From a virus, in IMG/VR virus record IMGVR_UViG_3300025312_000300, positions 1 through 42,069 of that record: a stretch of 42,069 nt of DNA; one strand, written 5' to 3'. The notes beneath the pieces are model-generated. The model had not been told where the DNA came from. It searched no databases and saw only the letters and a program-made list of their open reading frames with translations. How positions within the stretch are numbered: position 1 is the stretch's first letter; every line of letters starts with the position of its first letter. Positions 1-8,600 of this stretch are shown here, piece by piece. A program made the translations under genes and the position numbers.

Positions 1-6
1 ATGTGA

Positions 7-37
7 GAGGGGGGTATCTTTCGCGAGACCCCCCCTC
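7..37 (-). terminator. GC-rich hairpin after the last gene
   Basis: An 8-bp inverted repeat (arms 7-14 and 30-37, six G:C pairs in a row) begins six bases after the stop codon of the last minus-strand gene. The position fits an operon-end terminator. The U-run expected downstream cannot be seen, because the window ends a few bases later and the visible bases are not T-rich. It could also be a structure at a genome or contig end. Confidence 0.45.
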
Positions 38-42
38 CCTGT

Positions 43-330
43 TCAACTAGACAGCTGAGTTCTATTAAACTTTCTTTGTTCTTGGGAAATGAAATTATCT
101 TTTGTTATCTTTATATAAATACCAAGAACATTTAAAGAAACTATGGAATCAACTGCCTCTTCAATAGCTTGTTCTTCGTCGAGTTCACTTAAATCATCAG
201 AACTTTTAGCTATTCTTGCAAGATAGGCACAACTATTATAGCCATGGGCGGTGTCAAATGCATACCAACTATCATAGTTTGCAAAAGGATTATAAGGATT
301 ATCTGTAGTTGACAACATTACTTCAGCCAT
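43..330 (-). CDS. Conserved small phage protein, function unknown
   Basis: A 95-residue acidic protein. The N-terminal stretch contains DNPYNPF, then DSWYAFDTAHGYNS and AYLARIAKSSDDLSE, a pattern I recall from unannotated proteins in many Gram-positive phages. There is no membrane segment and no catalytic motif that I recognise. An AAGGAG sits 4 bases before the first ATG. A second in-frame ATG four codons on (the MLSTTDNPY start) lies too far from the SD, so the first is preferred. It is the last gene of the operon with the RNA polymerase, 11 bases after that gene's stop, which suggests co-expression. No function is assigned. Confidence 0.8.
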   Translation of the reverse strand: MAEVMLSTTDNPYNPFANYDSWYAFDTAHGYNSCAYLARIAKSSDDLSELDEEQAIEEAVDSIVSLNVLGIYIKITKDNFISQEQRKFNRTQLSS

Positions 331-341
331 AGTTCTCCTTA

Positions 342-3038
342 TTATTTAAGATTATTAGATAATGTGGATACAGAAACACCTAAAACTGCTGCTATTTCAG
401 ATTGTGTGTTGCCTAATTCAGCTAACGATCTAGCTCTAGCAAGCTTAGCAGGTGTTAAAATTTTAGAAGATCTGGGTGTTGCTCTTTGTTTTAGACTTTT
501 AAGATTTGTATTTTCTAAAATTCTTACAAGCATGTTATTACTTATTGCACCTGCTTGAATAGCATCCCATTCTCTATCTGAAATCTCAATCGATGGTTTT
601 TTAGCATTCATTCTCAATCTTGATTCTTGTAGAACCTGGCCTCTAATCTTCTTTAATGCCTTTGGTGTTAGACCGGGGTTATCAGCTCTTTTAGTACGGA
701 TGACTTTATTAGCTAATAATAGGGCTTGTCTTTCCATAGGGGCGTTTCTTTCTGCTAAAGATAGCTTAGATCTTAACACATCTACTTCTTGTTTGTATAC
801 TTTGTTTGCAGAAGGGGAATAAATTATAGATTTAGTTTTGACCATAGCTAATCTTGCTTTATTTGCCATGTCTTTCATATTATTGGCATACTCAGCATAA
901 ACAGCTTCCATCTTAGTTCCTGACGATAATTTAAAAGCATTAGTTTCTTCACGCATCTTAGTAGAAATGGTTTGCTTCTTAATTATTTTAGGACTGCCAT
1001 CTTTATTATAGACAGTTTCATAAGTACCATCAGAAAGTTTTCTTCTTTGAACAGTAGTGGCACCAGTCTCGAAATAAATTTTTCTGCCAGTAACTGGGTC
1101 AACCTTACTTCTTGCATCATCTATCTCATTAATTCTTTTTTGCGAAGAAGCTCTGGAAATTAATGTTGCAGCACCAGCATCAGCTTTGCCTTGATAAGTT
1201 TTCTTTAAAGCAGCTATTCCATTATCAAGATATGATTGTTTATAATTTAATTCATGCTTAACAGAATCTATTACAACCATAGAATGTTTTACTGCTCTAA
1301 CAACCTCGTTTATGGGCGCACCTTTTATAGTCATATCAGTAATTAAATTACTAATATCGCCCATTTTTATTTGCTTAGTACCTTCTTTTAAAACTGGCAT
1401 GCCTTCATATTTTTTATACTCAAGACGGTGTTCGAATTCCATTAAAGACTTTAAAGCAGGCTTTGATTTAATAGCTCCACTACTATTAGGTATTACTAAA
1501 ACAGTATCGCCATCAAAGTCTGCTCCAGACAGTTTCAATGCAACTTTTGGGTTTATACCTATAGCATCTTCAGCATTACCAAGCAACTTTCGTGCTTCTG
1601 GATTTCTGTTGTTAACTGTTAATTCAGGAATTTCAAATATTCCGCCATGAGGATGTCGAATTAATACGACAGGTTCATTATCCAAATAATTAGGAGCATA
1701 AACCTCATTTTCTTTCATAGATTTAATTGGAAATATCACATGATTAGCTTGACGAGGTAATGCTGCCGCTTTTAAATCTTCTGCCGATTTATCTGCATCA
1801 TCCGAAAAAGTTTTAAGAAGTTTTTTTCTTATGGCGGGATTAGTTAAAGACATAATCTCATCAAATTCATTTTCTTTTATAAGTTTATCTAAACTTAATT
1901 GTTTCTTAGCTAAAGATGCATTTTGTTTTGACAAAAACTGGGAAGATAACGAATTCGACCATTCTTTCCATGAACCTTCTTCTCCATATGGAGGTTTTGA
2001 TCCTACAATATTTAAAGCCGAAACTTTTTCATTGCCATCAGCATCGAAATATATTTTTTGTCGAATGGTTGAGCCAAAAGGATTATCCGCATCTGATTCG
2101 TATTTTTTAAAAACTTCTTCTTTAGATTTGGAAGAATCTTTGTTGGTATTGTATACAATGTCTTTTCCATTAGGAATATTATCACTATAAATAGCCATTC
2201 CCTTTAAATAATGAGTACCGTCAACACTAATACGAACTTGCGCATATCTTTTCGAATCTAAAGACAAATCCGGAACATCGTGACGTAATTCAATCACTCC
2301 ATCATTATCAGCCCCACCATCTTCTGCATAACGAATATGTACTCTGTCTGAAGATATGACAGTAATTGGTTGCAAACCTCTCCAAGTCCTTCCGCCATCA
2401 TTACTATAATCTTCAACTAACTTAATATTATCACGATTAGCATAAACTTCGGCAAATGTGACTCCCGGACCTGCTAAAACTTTTAACGAAGTATCTTTTC
2501 CTGTTCCTGGTTGAGGAACTTTTAGATAGTGTATCGTGTAACCTTCTTCTTTAAGAGCTTGAACAGAGTTTCCTAATTTTGTGGAGCTAACACCCATCAA
2601 AATTTCAACACCTTTCCCAACATCGATATAACTTTTTTCAGCTACAGAATCTTTTAATATACTAGCTGTTATATGGGTTATATCGCTTCGTTCTTTAGCA
2701 ACAGGATTTAATAATGAACGAATAGATGACTCATTACGACCCATTCGTTCACCAATTTGTGTATCAGAAAGACCTTTTTCACGAAGACGATAAGCTAAAG
2801 TGTAATCTGCATTTCTATATTCAATTCTTTCAAGAGAAACCTTTTTACGCATCTCTGTTGTGGACATGCCCATTCCTTTGGCTATATCCGCTTCACTAAG
2901 ACCTTGTTTTCTTAGTTCTTTTATAGTTCCCCTTAAAGAAGGACCTCGCTGATATCCATCTTTTCCAGAACCCCAAGGATATCTTCCGCTACGACGTTTA
3001 ACACCTATATGCTTAAGACTATCTTCATGTTTTATCAT
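342..3038 (-). CDS. Single-subunit YonO-like RNA polymerase (DFDGD motif)
   Basis: An 898-residue protein carrying SGADFDGDTVLVIP, with D507, D509 and D511 forming the DxDGD magnesium-binding motif of multisubunit RNA polymerase beta-prime. The same motif occurs in the one-chain double-psi-barrel enzymes such as YonO of Bacillus phage SPbeta. The family makes RNA from a DNA template, so transcription of phage genes is the likely role; that is inference here. Two helix-turn-helix-like segments lie at about 36-67 and 80-110 and a third at the C-terminus (about 866-898), plausible DNA contacts. The extreme N-terminus (residues 9-25, HIGVKRRSGRYPWGSG) resembles a motif in two structural-region proteins at 33.7-34.6 kb. 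GGAGG precedes the ATG, which overlaps the upstream stop. Homologues are often labelled structural protein, so a virion location is possible. Confidence 0.85.
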   Translation of the reverse strand: MIKHEDSLKHIGVKRRSGRYPWGSGKDGYQRGPSLRGTIKELRKQGLSEADIAKGMGMSTTEMRKKVSLERIEYRNADYTLAYRLREKGLSDTQIGERMGRNESSIRSLLNPVAKERSDITHITASILKDSVAEKSYIDVGKGVEILMGVSSTKLGNSVQALKEEGYTIHYLKVPQPGTGKDTSLKVLAGPGVTFAEVYANRDNIKLVEDYSNDGGRTWRGLQPITVISSDRVHIRYAEDGGADNDGVIELRHDVPDLSLDSKRYAQVRISVDGTHYLKGMAIYSDNIPNGKDIVYNTNKDSSKSKEEVFKKYESDADNPFGSTIRQKIYFDADGNEKVSALNIVGSKPPYGEEGSWKEWSNSLSSQFLSKQNASLAKKQLSLDKLIKENEFDEIMSLTNPAIRKKLLKTFSDDADKSAEDLKAAALPRQANHVIFPIKSMKENEVYAPNYLDNEPVVLIRHPHGGIFEIPELTVNNRNPEARKLLGNAEDAIGINPKVALKLSGADFDGDTVLVIPNSSGAIKSKPALKSLMEFEHRLEYKKYEGMPVLKEGTKQIKMGDISNLITDMTIKGAPINEVVRAVKHSMVVIDSVKHELNYKQSYLDNGIAALKKTYQGKADAGAATLISRASSQKRINEIDDARSKVDPVTGRKIYFETGATTVQRRKLSDGTYETVYNKDGSPKIIKKQTISTKMREETNAFKLSSGTKMEAVYAEYANNMKDMANKARLAMVKTKSIIYSPSANKVYKQEVDVLRSKLSLAERNAPMERQALLLANKVIRTKRADNPGLTPKALKKIRGQVLQESRLRMNAKKPSIEISDREWDAIQAGAISNNMLVRILENTNLKSLKQRATPRSSKILTPAKLARARSLAELGNTQSEIAAVLGVSVSTLSNNLK

Positions 3039-3595
3039 AGCGTATCCTCCATTTTTATTTTATCGATTTCCTTATCAAAAATAACAATTTTATTCATGAT
3101 TTCAGATAAAAATTCACCTGAAGGCACGGCTATAAAAATTGAATCATTTTGATAAATACGTAATTCGACTTCTATCTCATTAGGATTTACACTATATTCT
3201 AAACAGAATAAAGCGGCATATACCTCCAGTTGATGAATTGATACGGGAGAGATACCAGTTTTTAAATCAAAGATGCGTAAAATATTATTCTTAAAAGAAA
3301 TAGCATCAGCCGTTCCAAAAGCATTTTCAGAATAATATAAAGATTGTTCTGGTTTCATTCTAAAACCAATGCAATCATTTACATATTGGTTTATGGCTTT
3401 TTTGCTTTTAGGCAACTTAACTCTTTGCTTTATACATTCGCATGCTAAGGCATGTAATTCTGTTCCTCTTTGAATTGCCAAAAATTTAGAATAGGAATCC
3501 ACCAATTTTTCAGGTGTATAATTTATCCAATGATATTTGCTAGCGCCTAAAAAGGCGTGCTGACCGATTAATTCTGAGTGCTCTTTGAAGTTCAT
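3035..3595 (-). CDS. PD-(D/E)XK nuclease, Cas4/RecB-like
   Basis: A 186-residue protein. The core GTADAISFKNN followed by LRIFDLKTG gives the D-(about 13)-D-x-K pattern of the PD-(D/E)XK fold, and the QLEVYAALF helix after it matches the conserved Gln-Tyr helix of RecB/Cas4-type exonucleases. I infer a DNA exonuclease used in recombination or host DNA breakdown. No four-cysteine iron-sulphur cluster is visible, unlike typical Cas4. The start is the MNFKEH codon, which has GAGG six bases upstream. It overlaps the preceding nuclease gene by 56 bases and the RNA polymerase start by 4, so the three are translationally coupled. Confidence 0.72.
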   Translation of the reverse strand: MNFKEHSELIGQHAFLGASKYHWINYTPEKLVDSYSKFLAIQRGTELHALACECIKQRVKLPKSKKAINQYVNDCIGFRMKPEQSLYYSENAFGTADAISFKNNILRIFDLKTGISPVSIHQLEVYAALFCLEYSVNPNEIEVELRIYQNDSIFIAVPSGEFLSEIMNKIVIFDKEIDKIKMEDTL

Positions 3596-3860
3596 GTAAA
3601 ACCTCGTTTTTATTTTCTGGGTAAACGAATTTCGCGAAGGACATATCATTTAATAAATCTACATAATAGTCCTGATTCGGTTGATGTTCTGAATCTTTGG
3701 AAGCTTTTACTTCAAAACTAGCCCAAGTATTTTCATAAAGCATTAATCTATCAGGAAAACCCTGTATACAATATGGATCAACCCTCAAGATTATTGCGTT
3801 AGGATATAGCCTCATAAGATCATCTTCTAATTTATTTCGAAAAATAGTTTCTCCAGCCAT
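3540..3860 (-). CDS. VRR-NUC-type endonuclease
   Basis: A 106-residue protein with GFPDRLMLY followed by ASFEVKAS, the G-x-PD...ExK signature of small PD-(D/E)XK enzymes. The N-terminal helix (TIFRNKLEDDLMRLYPNAI) and the short length match stand-alone phage VRR-NUC proteins, which cut structured or branched DNA. The chosen ATG (MAGETIF) has AAAGGA six bases upstream; a TTG six codons earlier lacks a good SD. It is the first gene after the promoter at 3912-3937, with a leader of about 45 bases. It heads a nuclease-nuclease-RNA polymerase operon. Confidence 0.75.
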   Translation of the reverse strand: MAGETIFRNKLEDDLMRLYPNAIILRVDPYCIQGFPDRLMLYENTWASFEVKASKDSEHQPNQDYYVDLLNDMSFAKFVYPENKNEVLHELQRALRINRSARLFRR

Positions 3861-3911
3861 GCAAAATCCTTTCGCCAAAAAAGAAAAGAATGTCTAAAGG
3901 TATTCTCTTCT

Positions 3912-3937
3912 ATTATAGCATATGTATTCAACGCGAG
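3912..3937 (-). promoter_or_regulatory. Promoter, TTCGCG-N14-TATAAT class (site D)
   Basis: Reading the minus strand: CTCGCG, 14 bases, then a perfect TATAAT. AC occupies spacer positions 7-8 as in four other sites of this genome. No TTGACA-like -35 is present at 17 bp. It sits against the stop codon of the upstream helicase gene and drives the nuclease/RNA polymerase operon. Confidence 0.7.
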
Positions 3938-5119
3938 TTAAAAATTAATAGTTTGAAAATATTTTTTCTGATTAAAAACTTTTTTATTCTTTAAAGCTTT
4001 ATTTATAGCATTATCGATTGGCGACATTGATCGCAAAGTATAATAATATAAATTTGTATATGGGGTATTTAGTCTATCAATTCTTCCTGCGGCTTGCGTC
4101 ATTATTCTATAAGAGTAATTTAAAGAATAAAAAATAATAGTATCTGTAGTTATGCAATTCCAACCTTCTGAACCAGAGGTATATTGAACCAAATAGATCC
4201 ACTTATCACCTTCAGGAAGAGGGTCATGCTTATGACCATTATGCTCTGATACTAAATACTCTTTATCAAAACTACGTAATAGATCCAATTCATAATTAAA
4301 ATTATAAAAAATAATAATTTTATTATGTTTACATAATAACTCTTTAATTGCTTTTATTCTGCTAATGTCACTGTTCACCACCTTTCTTAAAATATAACAA
4401 TACGAACTTATTTCCTTTATAGGTTTTCCCTCATAAGGATTCCATCTTTTCTTTGATACCGTTTCAAAAAGATCTTTGTTATATGTTACAATTATATTTC
4501 TAAAAATGTGTGCAGTTTTTTTGTCATAATCCATTTTAACTAAAACTTTATTTTTTAATTTTTCCAAAGTAACTTCGCCTATATATCGATCAACTTTCGG
4601 AAATTTAGTAAAAGTATTATAAATAACATGTTGTCTAATAAAATCTGTACGATTCTTATAAAACCCATTAGCTATAAATACTGGAACGTAATCCATCCAC
4701 GTATCGCCAGGCGTAGCACTTAAAAGAATCCAATTATTATTTTTAGTTATCTTAATAAAAGATTTGACCCAACTGCCAGTACCAATAACTCGTTGCTCAT
4801 CAAAAATAAAGAAAGCATCTTTAATCTCTATATATTTTTTAATGTTATTCCACGAATCAATAACCAACTTTATTCCATCATTATTTAAATCTTTATTTTT
4901 CGATAACATAAAATAAGTACACTCTCGTTCCCAATCAAGCGTATCTCTTTTAAATGCTGTCGTTATTATATAAAGATTTTTTGGTCTTTCATTTACATTA
5001 TAATACCATAAAGAGGTTATAGATTTACCAGAACCGACCCCACCGCAAAGGATGGAGCCGGTTTTTAATTGGTTTGCCGCTAGTTGTTGATATGTAAATA
5101 ATTGATTAAATATCGTCAT
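3938..5119 (-). CDS. SF2 DNA/RNA helicase
   Basis: A 393-residue superfamily 2 helicase. Walker A GVGSGKS lies at about residues 27-33, a DEQR box (FFIFDEQR) near 105-112, motif III LLSATP follows, and QAAGRIDR near the C-terminus is motif VI. The order and length match compact phage SNF2/DEAD-type helicases that unwind or remodel DNA during replication or recombination. I chose the ATG whose first bases overlap the stop of the upstream single-strand-binding-like gene; a GTG nine codons earlier has no clear SD. The coupling, with the polymerase fusion further upstream, places it in the replication operon. It ends one base from promoter D. Confidence 0.87.
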   Translation of the reverse strand: MTIFNQLFTYQQLAANQLKTGSILCGGVGSGKSITSLWYYNVNERPKNLYIITTAFKRDTLDWERECTYFMLSKNKDLNNDGIKLVIDSWNNIKKYIEIKDAFFIFDEQRVIGTGSWVKSFIKITKNNNWILLSATPGDTWMDYVPVFIANGFYKNRTDFIRQHVIYNTFTKFPKVDRYIGEVTLEKLKNKVLVKMDYDKKTAHIFRNIIVTYNKDLFETVSKKRWNPYEGKPIKEISSYCYILRKVVNSDISRIKAIKELLCKHNKIIIFYNFNYELDLLRSFDKEYLVSEHNGHKHDPLPEGDKWIYLVQYTSGSEGWNCITTDTIIFYSLNYSYRIMTQAAGRIDRLNTPYTNLYYYTLRSMSPIDNAINKALKNKKVFNQKKYFQTINF

Positions 5120-5633
5120 CCAAAGCTTCAGCTTCGGGAACGTCACTGTATTTCATTTCAAGCGGATCTTCTTTGATCGTCACAAACATAGTCTTAACAT
5201 AACCTTTAATTCCATGCTTGTTATTAACTTCCCAAAATGAAGGATTCACAATTAAATCGATGTATTCGATTTCGGCGTAATCCAACATCGCGATATTTTT
5301 TTCAGTTAATACTTTTTTATTACGACTTGTCACAAGAACAACTCTCGGTGGTCTTGGTTTTATCGATCCGTCACGATTTCTAAATGCCACACGAATTTGG
5401 GTATAAGGTCGAAGATCATCATCTGGATCGCGCTGAATCGGATAACGAATATTCCAACCTTCTTTTTCCAAATCTTTGGCCAAGTTCTCATCCAGAAGTA
5501 GACAAAAGTTTCTATTTCCTTCCGTATTATAATCACCACCTTTTCCTTCGAAATTACGGAAAATAATTTGTGCATCCGTAAATTCAATCGGATCTAAATT
5601 TTGATTTTTTGCTTTTACTCTTAATGGTGCCAT
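5106..5633 (-). CDS. Putative single-stranded DNA-binding protein
   Basis: A 175-residue protein with a beta-rich body (for example DAQIIFRNFEGKGG and QIRVAFRNRDG) and a strongly acidic C-terminal tail ending EALDDDI, the usual layout of phage SSBs, whose acidic tips recruit partner proteins. It lies between the polymerase fusion and the SF2 helicase. I infer that it coats single-stranded DNA at the replication fork. No diagnostic motif proves an OB fold, so this rests on length, tail and context. AAAAGGAG lies 7 bases before the ATG. Confidence 0.6.
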   Translation of the reverse strand: MAPLRVKAKNQNLDPIEFTDAQIIFRNFEGKGGDYNTEGNRNFCLLLDENLAKDLEKEGWNIRYPIQRDPDDDLRPYTQIRVAFRNRDGSIKPRPPRVVLVTSRNKKVLTEKNIAMLDYAEIEYIDLIVNPSFWEVNNKHGIKGYVKTMFVTIKEDPLEMKYSDVPEAEALDDDI

Positions 5634-5654
5634 CTTAAACTCCTTTTAAGATAA

Positions 5655-8600
5655 TTAATCATTTGAAATAAACCATTCGAAATCTACATATTGAGCTACA
5701 TCGGCTTTTGCTTGATCGACAAGTTTTCTAAAATAGTTATAATCGATATCTTTCTCCTTTTCAAGTTCTTTGACTACTTCTGCTTCAGCCCATCGATAAC
5801 CTTTACTACCAGTAGCAGCATTATATTTGCCATCTTTCTCCCTAAGTAATAACCCACCACCCATGCTAGGAAGAATAGGACAAAATAAACCGGCCTTTCC
5901 AATAAAATGATAATCATGTTCTTCCCCAAGATCCTCGTTCATATCTAAATATAATGCAGTTGTTACAGTTTTCATTTCACAAAGATCTGTAAACAATATT
6001 GATTCTTTTGAAAAAAGGGTTTTAAAAACATATGGGTGAGCAAATTGTGCTCCAACTGCTACCCATTTACCATCATTTTTTCCTCCTTTGTAACGAGCAA
6101 TATAAACGGAATCATTTACAAGACAAAAACGATCATATGATGCTTCATGCTCGAAATTATATCCATATTGTTTACCAAAATCGAAAACAAAATCAATTAT
6201 TTCTTTAGTTGCATTTGAAATCTTAATTGAATCGGTTTTAATATGGCAAACAGTATATCCTTTTTCTTGAACTGCATGCTTTAAATCTATCATAAATAAA
6301 GCACCTCTCTTGGCCACAATATTATCTTTATTGTGTGGGTCTTTAAACTTACTATCGAATTGCGCTGAGGTTAGACCGTAAACAATATTTATGATAATCT
6401 TTAACGCGTATGATAATTGGTCAGCTTGTCCAATATCTTTGAGATATTTTCCGAGTTTACCGGCAAAGAATTGTCTAGCCGTTTCAAAATCTTTATGTTT
6501 AATTGAAATACGCGCTGCCACAAGTTCTCGGAATATTTCCGTGTATGGCCCAAACAAATTAAGTCGATCAATCGACGTTGGATGCATAGATGCAACATCG
6601 AGAAGAACAACATTTTCATAACTTCCGGGTTCCGAATATACATAACCACCTTCTCCCGGATTTTCTCCACGATATTCACTTTTGCCACTTTCATATTTAT
6701 AACTTGGAAACATTTCGCTTAAATCAGTATAAACAAATTTGCTTTGTGGTTTCGGATCATTTCCGAATATAATTCGAGCAGTATGCATCTGTGTTGTATC
6801 ATTAACGGTTAAACCACTTAAATCGGCTAAAATTTGTCTTGCTACAAAATCTTCTTTTCGATCATCGAACACAACTTCCAAGGACTTAATGTCATTGTCA
6901 CAATAATCAGCAACCAGATACCATTTTTCTGGATCTACAGGTTTATCCCAAGGCAAACCTAATTCTTGATGATGCAAACCTAATTCAATTTGAAACTTCT
7001 TTAATGATTGCTTTATTGAGCTGAAATCATATACATCTGTATAAGATAAATTATATGCTTCTCCAATCATGGCATTTCTACTACCTCCAATAATTCTTTG
7101 ACTTAGAGTGTAAATTTCCTCAATTGAATAACCAACATACCTTGCGTAGAGAATATGATTATCATAACGACGATTATTAAAACCTACTAATTTCATTTTT
7201 AATAGCGATTCAATATCTTTTGGCTCGGGATTGAACATGTGAACTGGTTCGTGTTCTTCTCCCTCACGTTTCCAATTGACGAGCATCAAATTAGGAAATA
7301 CTTCAATATCGAAAAACACTAAAAAATCATCATTATAATCTTCTATTTTTTCAGTTTGTTCCTCAGATTTAAACTTCATTTTCATAAAAAGATCAAGACA
7401 ATAGTCTGAATGATTTGTACTATTATTCGCAAAAGACATAATTCTTGGTCTTAAATCGGTTACATCATATTTAAGATCTGATTTATAAGCATCTTCTAGA
7501 ATTTTATAGATAAAATCAATGCTTGGTTTTGTTCCTGGATGAATTTCTTTTAATAGATTCCTTGCGATTAAAGTTCTAAGACCTTTTTCGCTTTGAACGG
7601 AATCAAAATCGATCATCTTTTTTTCTCCTTTCAAGGGCAAACCACTATTTATTCGAGCTATTGGAATATTATTGCATCTACTTAACTTTCTTCGTAACGA
7701 ACTAGTTCCAACATCTCCAATATGAGTTACTTTTACTTCTATTCCTTCAGTATATAAACTACTTAATTTTGTCGCATCTCCAACATAGATATAATGTAAA
7801 TGCAATCCTGCTTGGCTTTTGCTATATTCAGCGTAAGTGGGTGGCCATTTGCTAGCGGCATCAAAATTTAATTCGGCAGATTTTTCTCCGGTTTCATTTT
7901 TTATATCAAAGTCTATAACTATATGATTTTCTGGTAGAATTAAATAATGCAGTTTTTTGGTATTTATATCTTTTAATGTCGTCGTTACTTCAGACCATTT
8001 TTTATACGGAGTTTCTTTTCTTGTAGCATATTGAGCTGAATAATCTTTGCAAACATCATCTAATAGAGATATTTCATGATCTAAAGATATCCAATTAGAT
8101 GATTCTTCTTCAACCTTCTTATTTGACTCAAATTTATTTGCTAGAAAACCAGAATAATAAGAACGAACTTGTCTTCCGTCAGTTCTTGTTATATCTGAAA
8201 AATTGCTAAAATAGTTCTTAAGTTCCTCACGAAATTTATATCTTGGCAATTTAAATTCTAATAAAGATTCATCGCAATATGTTTTATATATTTCATAAGC
8301 TTGCGCTAATGTGATGCCATCTTGTTTTTTAAAAAGAAAATAATTTTCTTCTACAAAATTAAAAAACACATCGGTTTGGAATATCATATCTAAAGGAGTA
8401 TATCCGCTGTAATAATTTTTACCCATTTCATGATAAACTTCCAGACAATGAGACGCTATAGCACCAAGTTCAAATTCTATTTGCGACATCAATGCAAAAT
8501 ATTTTTTTGTAGCAATTTTTTTCCCAGAAGGTCTGACATCTATTAAACGACGAATCACACCGGATTTTGCATCAGTAATCTTTACGGGCTTATTTGTGGC

